Below are positions 37,065 to 45,772 of a DNA stretch of 64,000 nt, one piece after another. The notes below the pieces were generated by a model that worked only from the letters and a program-made list of their open reading frames with translations, was not told the origin of the DNA and ran no database searches. Each line of letters starts with the position of its first letter. Position 1 is the stretch's first letter. Position numbers and translations under genes: made by a program. The stretch is taken from contig NZ_CP032311.1 of the NCBI RefSeq assembly GCF_004803755.1, forward strand, positions 2,186,501 through 2,250,500, read 5' to 3'. This stretch comes from Pseudomonas sp. DG56-2 (GTDB lineage Bacteria > Pseudomonadota > Gammaproteobacteria > Pseudomonadales > Pseudomonadaceae).

Positions 37065-38461
37065 AGTCGAGTTTCCACCTGGGTGGCGGCAGTGCCGGGT
37101 TTGGTTGGCTCCATGAACACCGAGAGCAGGTTGGCACCGGCAAATTCCTTGGCGCGGCTCAACTCCAAGTAGTACTGGCCGCCGGTAACCACCGCTTCGC
37201 GGCGGAACCAGACCTTGTCCCGAGCACCGTTGTCGTAATAGACGATCACGTAGAAATCCTTGACGTTCTTGTCGCTGATGCGGATATCCAGGAAGCCGCC
37301 ATTGACGGTCTTGCGCGCTTCGCCTGCGTTGCTGAGCAGCTCGATACGGTCGTTGACCTTCAGCGCAGGACGCTGCAGGCGGTTGGCCATAACTTCGGTG
37401 GACACCGGGCAGCCGCCCTTGATCGCCGGAATCAGCTGGCGATACATCAGGTCGGACTCCAACTGATAGTTGGCCGGCAGCTCCCAGATAATCAGCTTGG
37501 GCGGCGCCTTGGGCTTGTAGTTCTCCGACAACAGGTATTCGAGCAACGAGCCATCCTGGCCAACGCCCGGCAGGGCGTAGTTGAGGATGTCGACGTCCAG
37601 GTATTGCTTGAGGTAGCCGTCGAAGTTGAACTGCTTGCTTTCGTCTTCTCGAGCGGCGGCGTTACTGTCACCAACGAGGATTACCTGCGGATCCGGAGCA
37701 TCGTCGAACAAGGCATCGGCGCCCTGGTCTTCGGGGATCGTCTGGAAGCCGCGCACGTACTGGAAACCGTAGTTGTTGCCACAGATGTAGCTCAGTGCCA
37801 GGTTCAAGGTGCCGTCCTTGGGCAGCATCACCCCAGGCTCGGTGCGATAGTGCTTCTTGTCCAGCGCGGCATAGAACGGCTGGCGCCGGACTTCTTCGGC
37901 CAGAAGACGTGCGGTGGCCTCGGCGCCAGCCGGTGTCCAGTGGTGATCGCGGCGAAAGAAAAACTCACCCTCAGGTGGGTTCTGCACCAGTTGCATCATC
38001 GGTGCGACCACCGCGCCGCCACTGCGCAGTTGCTGCAGGTAGTTGCCCAAGTTGCCACTGGCGCGATTGAAGTCGAAGCCATGCAGTTTGTCGGCATACA
38101 GCTTGTCGCGGTGCATCAGCCCGCGCGTTGGCTGGATGGCCATGGCCACCTGGATGCCCTGACGATGGAAGGTGTCCATCAGGCGGGCGAACTCTGGGCG
38201 CATAGGCGCCGGGATGCCGAAATCGTTGGTCAGGTCCACGGCTGAACGAAACAGCCAGCGGTCCTTGCCCGGAACGATTTCCCGCATCAACTTCATGCGG
38301 CCTTCGGCGTAGTGCTGGGGGTTGCTCAAACCGGGGCAAACCAGGCACTCCAGGCCTTTGCAGGTGGCCTGGTTACTGTCGGCGGCGACACCCTGCACGC
38401 TGAACAGGGCACCTGCGGCGGCGAGGCCAAGGGCGTATAGGCTTTTCATGGCGCCACTCAC
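37055..38461 (-). CDS. algX: AlgX-like alginate O-acetyltransferase
   Basis: A periplasmic protein, 468 aa, with an SGNH-hydrolase-like catalytic domain and C-terminal carbohydrate-binding domain. The signal peptide ends GVAA. The catalytic triad is inferred from DHHW (Asp172, His174) and the nucleophile Ser266 in LVGDSN; AlgX is known to transfer acetyl groups to mannuronate. The GTG start overlaps the algF stop (GTGA); ATG 38449 is an alternative. In the canonical operon AlgX sits between AlgG and AlgL, whereas here it is placed after algF. Confidence 0.87.
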   Translation of the reverse strand: MSGAMKSLYALGLAAAGALFSVQGVAADSNQATCKGLECLVCPGLSNPQHYAEGRMKLMREIVPGKDRWLFRSAVDLTNDFGIPAPMRPEFARLMDTFHRQGIQVAMAIQPTRGLMHRDKLYADKLHGFDFNRASGNLGNYLQQLRSGGAVVAPMMQLVQNPPEGEFFFRRDHHWTPAGAEATARLLAEEVRRQPFYAALDKKHYRTEPGVMLPKDGTLNLALSYICGNNYGFQYVRGFQTIPEDQGADALFDDAPDPQVILVGDSNAAAREDESKQFNFDGYLKQYLDVDILNYALPGVGQDGSLLEYLLSENYKPKAPPKLIIWELPANYQLESDLMYRQLIPAIKGGCPVSTEVMANRLQRPALKVNDRIELLSNAGEARKTVNGGFLDIRISDKNVKDFYVIVYYDNGARDKVWFRREAVVTGGQYYLELSRAKEFAGANLLSVFMEPTKPGTAATQVETRLCL

Positions 38462-39102
38462 TCGCTCGCGTCGATGCTGTTGGCCATGCTCATGCTCCGA
38501 TAGCCAGTACCCTGAGGCAGCAGTACGTAGCTGTAGGAGCGGCCCTTTTTCAGGAACAGCTCGTCGAACTGGGCAACTTTCTGCTGATCGTCATAGGCGG
38601 CAAAACCGATCTTGATTTCGTTGACCATACGGCTGCCGGTTTGGTCCTGGCCCAGGGTGTCGACCACGACGCTTTTGCCGTCGACGGTCTTGAGCGCCAC
38701 TTTGGTCGGGGTCAGGTTATAGAACGCGATTTGCGCTTTTTTCGGCTCGTTGACGTATTTGTCGGCGATCAGGGTCAACTTGCTGCCGTCATAGACCACG
38801 GTGCTGGCGGCGTTGGCCTTGAGCTGCGGTTCGATAGCCTTGTTCCCTACGGCGATCTTGTGGCTGCCGGCGGGCGTGAAGCGGTAGCCACTGAGTTGCC
38901 CGGCGGCAACGCGCTGAGGGGTGAGTTTGCCGCTCAGGGTCACGTCGATGTTGCTGTCGGACAAGTTGAGGACGCGCACGAAGGCCGAGTCGGCAGGGGC
39001 CACGGCGTCGTACAGGTCAGCATTGCCCTCTGCGGCGATGCCCTGGCTGCTGATCAATACGAGGGTAGTGGCGGTGAGCAATTGCTTGAGCGAACGATTC
39101 AT
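38458..39102 (-). CDS. algF: AlgF-like alginate O-acetylation protein
   Basis: A 214 aa periplasmic protein with signal peptide LLTATTLVLISSQGIAAE. It matches AlgF by ADLYDAVAPADSAFVRVLNLSDSNIDVTLSGK at its start and the C-terminal ELFLKKGRSYSYVLLP. AlgF is required for alginate acetylation together with AlgI, AlgJ and AlgX, probably relaying or holding components in the periplasm. AAGGAG precedes ATG 39102. It lies between algJ and algX, linked to algX by a four-base overlap. Confidence 0.88.
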   Translation of the reverse strand: MNRSLKQLLTATTLVLISSQGIAAEGNADLYDAVAPADSAFVRVLNLSDSNIDVTLSGKLTPQRVAAGQLSGYRFTPAGSHKIAVGNKAIEPQLKANAASTVVYDGSKLTLIADKYVNEPKKAQIAFYNLTPTKVALKTVDGKSVVVDTLGQDQTGSRMVNEIKIGFAAYDDQQKVAQFDELFLKKGRSYSYVLLPQGTGYRSMSMANSIDASE

Positions 39103-39121
39103 GATGATCTCCTTGAAAGTC

Positions 39122-40216
39122 TCAGAAATGTTGGGTCTGGCCGGGTCGGCTCAATGAGCCAAGACGGTGGGCAAGCAGGGTGCGCAGGGGGAACTCCCAG
39201 ACCACTGTGTCGATCTGTGGGTTGTTCAGGTCGTCGCTGGCCAGGAACTGGTTCATGGCTTCGAACGGCCCGCGGGCTTCCACCGCGACACTGAGCAGGT
39301 CGCGGTTGAGGGCTTCTTTGAGAAAGCCTGTGAAGTTCCAGTCGTCGATCTTGCTGTAGCTGGTGCCGACCAGCAGCAGGCTCTGTTGTTCGTCGGCGAA
39401 CAAGGCGTCACTGTCCTGTTCGGCCTTGAGGGTTTCGTACAGGGCAATCTGATTGGGACCGAACTGCGGGGCCAGTTGTGCATGATTGAACTGCACATAG
39501 TTCATCAGGTCGCCCTTGACCGCTTTCTGCGCAACCTTGTGCGACACGTAGCGCTCATCACCCAACAGCTCGGGGCGCTGACGGGCCAGCTCATAGGCGG
39601 TCAGACGCGCGCCTTCCGGGCTCCAATGGGTATCGGACTTGAGAAAAAGCTCCGGGCCACCGAGGTTGCTCAAGAACGCTGAACGCACCGGCGTGACGTC
39701 GATCTTGTTTGCCTGCAGGCCTGCGACGAAGCGGTCGTACAGACTGATCGCGCGTGGGTCGACAGCACGCTCGGCGTGGCTGGAGTAGATGTCTACTTTC
39801 ATCGGCAGGGGAAGCACGATCAGGCGCTTGTTGTGTGCCTTGAGCTTTTCTTCCACCTCGGCGATCTGCGCCAACTGACCATCAAGGTTGGCTTGCAGGT
39901 TGTTCGGCACACGGTACTCCTGGTTGGTGAACAACCAGCCGTCCTTGCCCAGCACCACACCTTTGGTGCCCTCGCCAAACAGGCGATATTGGGCGTTGGC
40001 CCACAGTTCTACCGACGGTTCGCGCAGGAAGAAGCGTTTGTCGTAGACCTGCTCGAATTTGCGCAGCAATTTGCCATCGACAAACAGGTTCCAGGCATCG
40101 CTCTGGTTCTTGGCGAAACTGAACACCGGTGGCAGGGAGTAGATGAACATCCCTGCCAGCGCCACGGCAAAAAGAATGCCGTTGACCTTGCTCGCCGAAT
40201 TCATGACCGGGTACAT
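39122..40216 (-). CDS. algJ: AlgJ-like alginate O-acetyltransferase
   Basis: A 364 aa inner-membrane-anchored periplasmic protein with an uncleaved N-terminal helix (residues 11-31) and an SGNH-like domain. The active-site residues are seen in DTHW (Asp195, His197) and GTSYS (Ser286 or Ser288), as in P. aeruginosa AlgJ. It works with the MBOAT protein AlgI to transfer acetyl groups outwards. AGGAG just before ATG 40216 supports this start; another ATG follows four codons later. Confidence 0.89.
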   Translation of the reverse strand: MYPVMNSASKVNGILFAVALAGMFIYSLPPVFSFAKNQSDAWNLFVDGKLLRKFEQVYDKRFFLREPSVELWANAQYRLFGEGTKGVVLGKDGWLFTNQEYRVPNNLQANLDGQLAQIAEVEEKLKAHNKRLIVLPLPMKVDIYSSHAERAVDPRAISLYDRFVAGLQANKIDVTPVRSAFLSNLGGPELFLKSDTHWSPEGARLTAYELARQRPELLGDERYVSHKVAQKAVKGDLMNYVQFNHAQLAPQFGPNQIALYETLKAEQDSDALFADEQQSLLLVGTSYSKIDDWNFTGFLKEALNRDLLSVAVEARGPFEAMNQFLASDDLNNPQIDTVVWEFPLRTLLAHRLGSLSRPGQTQHF

Positions 40217-40225
40217 GGCGGTCTC

Positions 40226-41653
40226 CTAAAACTGAAAATACAGGAAGGGTGAAAAGGAGTTCGCCGCCAGGCTGCTCAGGGCCAGGGCGAAGCCGGCCCA
40301 CAGCAGCACGGCCTTGAGGCCACCGACATGACGCATGAAGTAGTGCTCTTTGTTGCCGGCGTAGTAACGCACGTTGTTGCTACCGGCCAGCACCAGCCAG
40401 CAGAGCGCGACGACCGCAAATGACATGGCCATTTTCGAGGCACCAAATACATAGAGGTCCAGCGACCCCAGGCCATTGAGACCGAACAGCGCCTGGTAGA
40501 TATCCAGGCTGTGGCGCAGGTCGTTGGTGAAGAACAGCGGCATACTCAGGATGATCAGCACGAAGGTGCGCAGGTTGCGCCCCAGGTGATAAGGCGTGGT
40601 GATCTTGGTTGCCAGGTTGTACTTGCGTTCGATGACCATGCCCAGGCCAAAGAACAGACCCCAGCAGATAAAGGCAAAACTCGCACCGTGCCACAGTCCC
40701 GACAGCAACATGGTGTAGACCAGCGCTGGCAATGCGCCGGCAACGCGCTTGCGCACCAGCGGCATGTACACGTAATCGCGCAGGAAATGCGCCAGGGTCA
40801 TGTGCCAGCGTGCCCAGAACTCGGTGATGCTCTGGGACACGTACGGCTGGTTGAAGTTTTCCGGGAAGCGGAACCCCATCATCAATGCCAGGCCCAAGGC
40901 CATATGACTGTAGCCAGCGAAGTCGAAGTACAGCTGCAGGGTCGAGACCATCAGGCCGAACCAGGCGTCACTGAGCTGCAATGTGCCTTCGCTGATGAAC
41001 AGCACGTTGATCGGCGCCAGTTGGTCGGCAATCAGTACCTTCATGATAAAGCCGAGCATGAAGCGACAAACCCCGAGGGAAAACAGCTCCAGAGAGTGAG
41101 TACGTTGGCGCAGCTGCGGAGCCAGTTGGCTGTAACGCAGGATCGGGCCGGCAACCAGGTGCGGGAACAACGCCACGAAGGCGGCGAAGTCGATGAAGTT
41201 GTTCGTTGGCGTGGCATCTTTGCGGTAGATGTCGACGATGTAGCTCAGGGCGTGGAACACATAGAAGGAAATGCCCAACGGCAGGAAGATCGTTTCCAGG
41301 GTCCAGGTGTTGATGCCCAGTGGCGCGAGCAGGGCGGCAAGTACTTCAGCGCCGAAGTTGGCGTACTTGAAGTAACCCAGGGTCGACAGGTTGCCGATGA
41401 TGCCGATCCACAGCAGGCGTAATGCCCAGCGTTTGTCACCTGCGTCCAGGCGCGCCTTGATACGCAGGCCGAACCAGTAGTTCCAGTAGGTGATGGCAAC
41501 GAACAGCAGCAAAAAGTCAGGTCGCCACCAGGCATAAAAGATGTAGCTGGCAGCGACAATGACGGTCGAGCGCCACTGCGGGCGCGACAGGAAGTACACC
41601 GCCAGGAACAAAGGCAGGTACAGGAACAGAAAGACGTTGGAGGCGAAGATCAT
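40226..41653 (-). CDS. algI: AlgI-like MBOAT O-acyltransferase
   Basis: A membrane-bound O-acyltransferase of 475 aa with about ten helices that brings acetyl groups across the inner membrane for polymer acetylation. The invariant histidine is His322 in GLWHGASFAF, the same residue number as in P. aeruginosa AlgI, and the family WARWHMTLAHFLRDYVYMPL segment is at 280-299. It is preceded by algE and followed by algJ at 10 bp. It is well conserved compared with the epimerase-like protein. Confidence 0.93.
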   Translation of the reverse strand: MIFASNVFLFLYLPLFLAVYFLSRPQWRSTVIVAASYIFYAWWRPDFLLLFVAITYWNYWFGLRIKARLDAGDKRWALRLLWIGIIGNLSTLGYFKYANFGAEVLAALLAPLGINTWTLETIFLPLGISFYVFHALSYIVDIYRKDATPTNNFIDFAAFVALFPHLVAGPILRYSQLAPQLRQRTHSLELFSLGVCRFMLGFIMKVLIADQLAPINVLFISEGTLQLSDAWFGLMVSTLQLYFDFAGYSHMALGLALMMGFRFPENFNQPYVSQSITEFWARWHMTLAHFLRDYVYMPLVRKRVAGALPALVYTMLLSGLWHGASFAFICWGLFFGLGMVIERKYNLATKITTPYHLGRNLRTFVLIILSMPLFFTNDLRHSLDIYQALFGLNGLGSLDLYVFGASKMAMSFAVVALCWLVLAGSNNVRYYAGNKEHYFMRHVGGLKAVLLWAGFALALSSLAANSFSPFLYFQF

Positions 41654-41667
41654 CGAAGGGTCCGTCC

Positions 41668-43125
41668 TTAGTAGCTGACTACGACGCCGAGGCTCAACTG
41701 GTAATCGTCACCGGTTTTCAATGCACTACCGGCATTGAGGTAACTGGCGCTGACCAACGCGTTGACATCCAGGTGCTTGCCGTCGAGTGCCACCGGAAAC
41801 ATCTTCCAGTAGTAGTTGAGGTCGAGCATTTGCCCGACGTTGTCGCCCTTCCCGTACTGGCCATTGTCGAGTTGCCTCTGGCGCTTGCTGCGGCTGTCGC
41901 TGGCCATGCGGATCGGCACCACGCCATCGTCGTCGCGCATGTTCAGTTGGGTAAGACGCAGGTCCAGGGCGCTGCGCGGGGTGGGTTGGGTTTCCAGGGC
42001 GATGCCGTAGTAACTCAGGTTCTGCAGATCAATGCTGACAAAGGAGCTGGTCAGGCGCGTGCTGTACGAGCCTTGGCGCGTGATGCGGTCGGACTGGATG
42101 GTGTTGAGGCGGAAACCGTCGTTGTCGTCGCTGGGCTTGTCGGTGAGGCCGCCGCGCAGGGCCACGCGCGGGGTCCACGGCAGGGTATCGAAGCGCTTGC
42201 CGACTTCACCCAAAGCGACCCAACCCTTGCTGCTATGGCCAGTGCTGGTCACACCAGTGCCATTGGTGTTGTCCATCTTGCCATCGAGCGCGGCAAGTTC
42301 CACGTGGTAGTCGCTGATGACCGCCGACGGCAGATTGTCGCCCTTGAAGAACAGTCCGTAGCGCATGCCCTTGAAGTCGTAGCGGTCGTCGACATCATGG
42401 TCGCTGCGGTCGTTCTCGTACATCATGCGCACGCCGGCTCGGTTGTTCTCGCTCCAGCGGTAGGCGTATTCGCCCATCACATAGAGCGTGCGTTCTTCGC
42501 TGGCCGGGAGGCTGTTGACGTCGGTGTTGTAGTTATGGAATTTCTGGCCCACGGCGAGGAAGGCGTCGGAAAAGGTGTCCTTGTAGTTGAAACGCACAGA
42601 CTCAAGGCTGTCGTCCCACCACAGGCCGTAGTCATCGAAGAAACGCTGACGGCCGAATGACATCGAGTAGCGCGGATCGTCGCCGATCAGGTTGCGCTTC
42701 ACATACAGCTCGCGCAGCTCGGCATACCAGCCTTGCGGTTGCTCACGAACGTTATTGTTGTTGGTAGATTCGTTCTGCAGGTTGCCCGACTGGCTGGAGT
42801 CGTAGTTCAGCCACATGCGGCCGTAGACCATCCACTTGGCCCAGCGTTTTTCCGGCGAATACCAGGCGAACGAAGGCTCATAGCGCAGGCTGTAGAACTT
42901 CTCGCGGTCGCGGTCGACCTGTGAGTCTTCCGGACCGTAGCCGGTCTGTACCGTAAGCTTGTTGAAAAACTCCGAGGTGATGACAGGCGTGCTGCCATCG
43001 CTGGGCATCACTCGCACAGGTTCGGTGCTATCAGCTTCAGGGCCGGTGATTTCTTCTGCGGCCATGGCCGGGTATAGCGGGGTCAGGGCCAGCAGGGCAC
43101 CGAACAATGAGTGATGCGCTTTCAC
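41668..43125 (-). CDS. algE: AlgE-like outer-membrane alginate export porin
   Basis: An outer-membrane protein of 485 aa predicted to form the 18-stranded export barrel. It has a signal peptide ending AMAAEE, and the AlgE-like features RYEPSFAWYSPEKRW, SMSFGRQRFFDDYGLWWDD and LGEVGKRFDTLPWTPRVALRGGLTD, ending with an aromatic SLGVVVSY. The start is GTG 43125 with AAGGAG; it overlaps the algK stop as GTGA, indicating coupled synthesis with its periplasmic partner AlgK. Confidence 0.91.
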   Translation of the reverse strand: MKAHHSLFGALLALTPLYPAMAAEEITGPEADSTEPVRVMPSDGSTPVITSEFFNKLTVQTGYGPEDSQVDRDREKFYSLRYEPSFAWYSPEKRWAKWMVYGRMWLNYDSSQSGNLQNESTNNNNVREQPQGWYAELRELYVKRNLIGDDPRYSMSFGRQRFFDDYGLWWDDSLESVRFNYKDTFSDAFLAVGQKFHNYNTDVNSLPASEERTLYVMGEYAYRWSENNRAGVRMMYENDRSDHDVDDRYDFKGMRYGLFFKGDNLPSAVISDYHVELAALDGKMDNTNGTGVTSTGHSSKGWVALGEVGKRFDTLPWTPRVALRGGLTDKPSDDNDGFRLNTIQSDRITRQGSYSTRLTSSFVSIDLQNLSYYGIALETQPTPRSALDLRLTQLNMRDDDGVVPIRMASDSRSKRQRQLDNGQYGKGDNVGQMLDLNYYWKMFPVALDGKHLDVNALVSASYLNAGSALKTGDDYQLSLGVVVSY

Positions 43126-44573
43126 AGGGTTGTCTCCTTCAACAGATCGGCGCGCGCCGCCAGGGCGCGGTCGATGTCATCCTTTTTGAGAGTTTTTTCC
43201 AGGCGCTTGATCAAGCTGCGCGCACCGTTTTCACCGAGTTCCATCGCCACCTGGGCGTAGGCGTAGGCTTTGACCGGGTCATGACAGATGGCGCGGCCGT
43301 AAGCATGCAAGGTCGCCATGCGGTACCAGGCGGTGGTGGAACCGGCGTCGGCCTGGGCCTGGAAAATTTGCAGGGCTTTTTCTTGATCCGGTTGATCTTC
43401 CACACCTTTGCTGTAGTACTCGGCCAGCAGCAGTTGAGCGTCGGGGTAATGGCTGGCGATCAGTTCATCGATCAGCGCCCGGGCCTTCTGCGGGTCGAGT
43501 GTCAGCCAGTTGTTGACCATGTAGAAAGACGCCTGCAGGACCTTGGCGCGGGTGGGTTCGCGGGCCTGCACCTGGTCGATCAGGGCCTGGGTTTCCTCGG
43601 CGTTGTGCTCGGTGGGCGTGGAAATCATGAAGTTGGCTCTGGACACCATGGCCGGTACGAAGCCACGGTCGGCGGCGTTGTCACGCCAGCGGTGGGCTTC
43701 GGCCAGGGCCGCATCGAGGACATCGCGTTGAGCCTTTTCCGCCGCCAGTTGCGCCGCATCGGGTTGCGTACCGGCAGGGCCCATGGCAGCGCTTTGGCGC
43801 GCGTAGCGGTCTGCTTCGAAATCAGCGCGCTGCACACTGCTGATGCTTTCGAGCAGTGAGCCAATGCGCTGCACAATCTCAACTGCAAGGGTAGAGCGCT
43901 GGGGCTCAAGGCTACGGGCGAAGACCGGAAACGCGCGGTCCTGATCGTCACCCAGGAAGCGGTAATAACGATCGATTGCGCGCACGTCCACACGCGCCGC
44001 CTGCTGGTACCAATGCTCTGCGCCCTGACGATCGCCTTGGCGTTCAGCCAGCACGGCACGGAAAAGCTCCGGGCGGCAGTTGAGCAGGCACGACTGCTGG
44101 TACAGCGCCAGCAGTTGCTCGGCATCGCCGGTGGAAACCAATTGCGGGTAGACCAGGAACACCTCAAGGGTGGTACTGGCGTTGCGCGGGTCCAGGGTAG
44201 CCGGGTAGCGCGTCAGGGCCTGGGCCATCCAGTCGCGTTGTTCCTGTTGCAGGCTGGGGGTGCGGTCGAGCAGGCGTGCCAGGGAAGTCAGCGCCGGAAT
44301 CTGACCGTGGCCGTCCGCGAATGCCTCCTTGTACAGGCCGATGATTTCCATGCGGTTGGCACCATTGGTGCTGGCCAGGACATCGCCCAACAACAGCTTG
44401 GACGCCAGGTCGCCACGCTCCGACAGCAGGCGCAGATCGCCGCTGACATTAGCACTCGGGTCCTTGTACAGCGCGTAGCGGATCTGATCCAGACTCTGTC
44501 CGGCCGAGACGGCGCCGGCACAAGCCACGCACAGGCTGGCCAGCAACAGGCGGGAGGGCATCATCGCGTTCAT
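43122..44573 (-). CDS. algK: AlgK-like TPR/Sel1 scaffold protein without clear lipobox
   Basis: A 483 aa periplasmic protein made of helical Sel1/TPR-like repeats, for example GDLASKLLLGDVLA, GDRQGAEHWYQQAARV, ALIDELIASHYPDAQLLLAEYYSKG and AWYRMATLHAYGRA. By position (between alg44 and algE) it is AlgK, the scaffold linking synthase and porin. P. aeruginosa AlgK is a lipoprotein; here the signal region SLCVACAGAVSAGQS has cysteines but no good [LVI]-x-[AGS]-C lipobox, so a soluble form is possible. ATG 44573 has AAGGAAG upstream, preferred to TTG 44579. Confidence 0.84.
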   Translation of the reverse strand: MNAMMPSRLLLASLCVACAGAVSAGQSLDQIRYALYKDPSANVSGDLRLLSERGDLASKLLLGDVLASTNGANRMEIIGLYKEAFADGHGQIPALTSLARLLDRTPSLQQEQRDWMAQALTRYPATLDPRNASTTLEVFLVYPQLVSTGDAEQLLALYQQSCLLNCRPELFRAVLAERQGDRQGAEHWYQQAARVDVRAIDRYYRFLGDDQDRAFPVFARSLEPQRSTLAVEIVQRIGSLLESISSVQRADFEADRYARQSAAMGPAGTQPDAAQLAAEKAQRDVLDAALAEAHRWRDNAADRGFVPAMVSRANFMISTPTEHNAEETQALIDQVQAREPTRAKVLQASFYMVNNWLTLDPQKARALIDELIASHYPDAQLLLAEYYSKGVEDQPDQEKALQIFQAQADAGSTTAWYRMATLHAYGRAICHDPVKAYAYAQVAMELGENGARSLIKRLEKTLKKDDIDRALAARADLLKETTL

Positions 44574-44593
44574 CGCCAATTCTTCCTTTTTGC

Positions 44594-45757
44594 TCAGCGC
44601 GATGCCGTGAACGGCAGGCTCAGGAACAGATCAACAGCCACCGGCTTCTGATAAGCCTCGCGCGGCAATGGGGAGTCCGGGGCGATGGTCAGCGCCAGGT
44701 TTTTGTTGACCTCGTCGACACGGGAATCCACTACCTTGCCGGTGAAGTTTTCATCCAGACCAAACACCTTCATATCCACCGACTTCACTCGGGAGATATC
44801 GGCCAGCTTGTCGAAGGGCACGTTGGCGGTGACGAACAGGCCTTCATTGCGCGGTAGCAAGTGCATCAGCGGCGCCTGCTTGTAGCCATAACCATCGAGA
44901 GGCTTGGTGGGGAAGTAGACTTCGCAATCGCACGGGCTGTTGATCACCGTTTCGATAGTTGCGCGCCCAAGCAGGGTCTGCAGGTCGCCTGGCGACAGAT
45001 CCGCCACGGCTTTCATGTCCGCAGGGCTGGTGAAGCTGGTAGCCAACTGGGTAGAGATATTGGCCAAGGGTTGACCGGCCTTCACATCCGCCTGGCCGGG
45101 CTTGAGGAGGAACTTGACGTAGCCGTTGTCGGGCATGCTGATGACTTGCGCGTTGGCTGAAACCTGCGCCTGTACGGCAGGAATGCGGAAGAACAGCATG
45201 TAGCTCTTGTAGGCCACGAAGCCCGCTGCGGCGAGGCCGGCAGCGGCATAGAGCAGGGTACCGGCCACGGCCTTGAGGCGATCGCTGCCGTTGCGCGCAC
45301 TGGCGTGCTGTTGCTTGCGTTCCTTGATGTAGTTTTCTCGCTGCATCACGTTGAACAGACCGTTGATGTCGGCAATTTCGCCCGATAGGTAGGCACTGAT
45401 GATGTAGCGCAAGATGTCGCGCTTTTGCGCATCCAGGTCGACGAACTGCGCACCTACTTCCTCACCGCGCTGGGAAACGATGCGCACTTTACTGTCCAGG
45501 CTCAGGTTCAACTGATTCAGGCGCAGGCGAATCGAGGCGTTGTACAGGCTGCCGATGGTCAGCGGCTTGTCGTGACGCAGGCCAATGCCGCCCAGGGAGA
45601 TGTCCTGCACGTTGGTTTCGATGGTGGGCTGGCCGGCCGCTGTAAGGGTGATGTGGGCATTGATCCGGGTGCGCACGTGCTGGCGTTCGTCGATAGCTTC
45701 GTGAACGACATTGGCTGCAGCTTTAGCGGGAACTGTAGGTGTACTTGAGCTACTCAT
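44594..45757 (-). CDS. alg44: Alg44-like c-di-GMP receptor subunit of the synthase
   Basis: A 387 aa inner-membrane protein with a cytoplasmic PilZ domain (residues ~20-130), one transmembrane helix (~165-188) and a periplasmic adaptor-like domain. The c-di-GMP binding motifs are intact: RQHVR (Arg25, Arg29) and DISLGG (Asp52, Ser54, Gly57). The periplasmic SPCDCEV motif is also kept. Alg44 binding of c-di-GMP activates Alg8, so this polymer should be under second-messenger control. It lies directly downstream of the synthase gene. Confidence 0.92.
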   Translation of the reverse strand: MSSSSTPTVPAKAAANVVHEAIDERQHVRTRINAHITLTAAGQPTIETNVQDISLGGIGLRHDKPLTIGSLYNASIRLRLNQLNLSLDSKVRIVSQRGEEVGAQFVDLDAQKRDILRYIISAYLSGEIADINGLFNVMQRENYIKERKQQHASARNGSDRLKAVAGTLLYAAAGLAAAGFVAYKSYMLFFRIPAVQAQVSANAQVISMPDNGYVKFLLKPGQADVKAGQPLANISTQLATSFTSPADMKAVADLSPGDLQTLLGRATIETVINSPCDCEVYFPTKPLDGYGYKQAPLMHLLPRNEGLFVTANVPFDKLADISRVKSVDMKVFGLDENFTGKVVDSRVDEVNKNLALTIAPDSPLPREAYQKPVAVDLFLSLPFTASR

Positions 45758-45772
45758 GGCAGGCGCCTTTCC

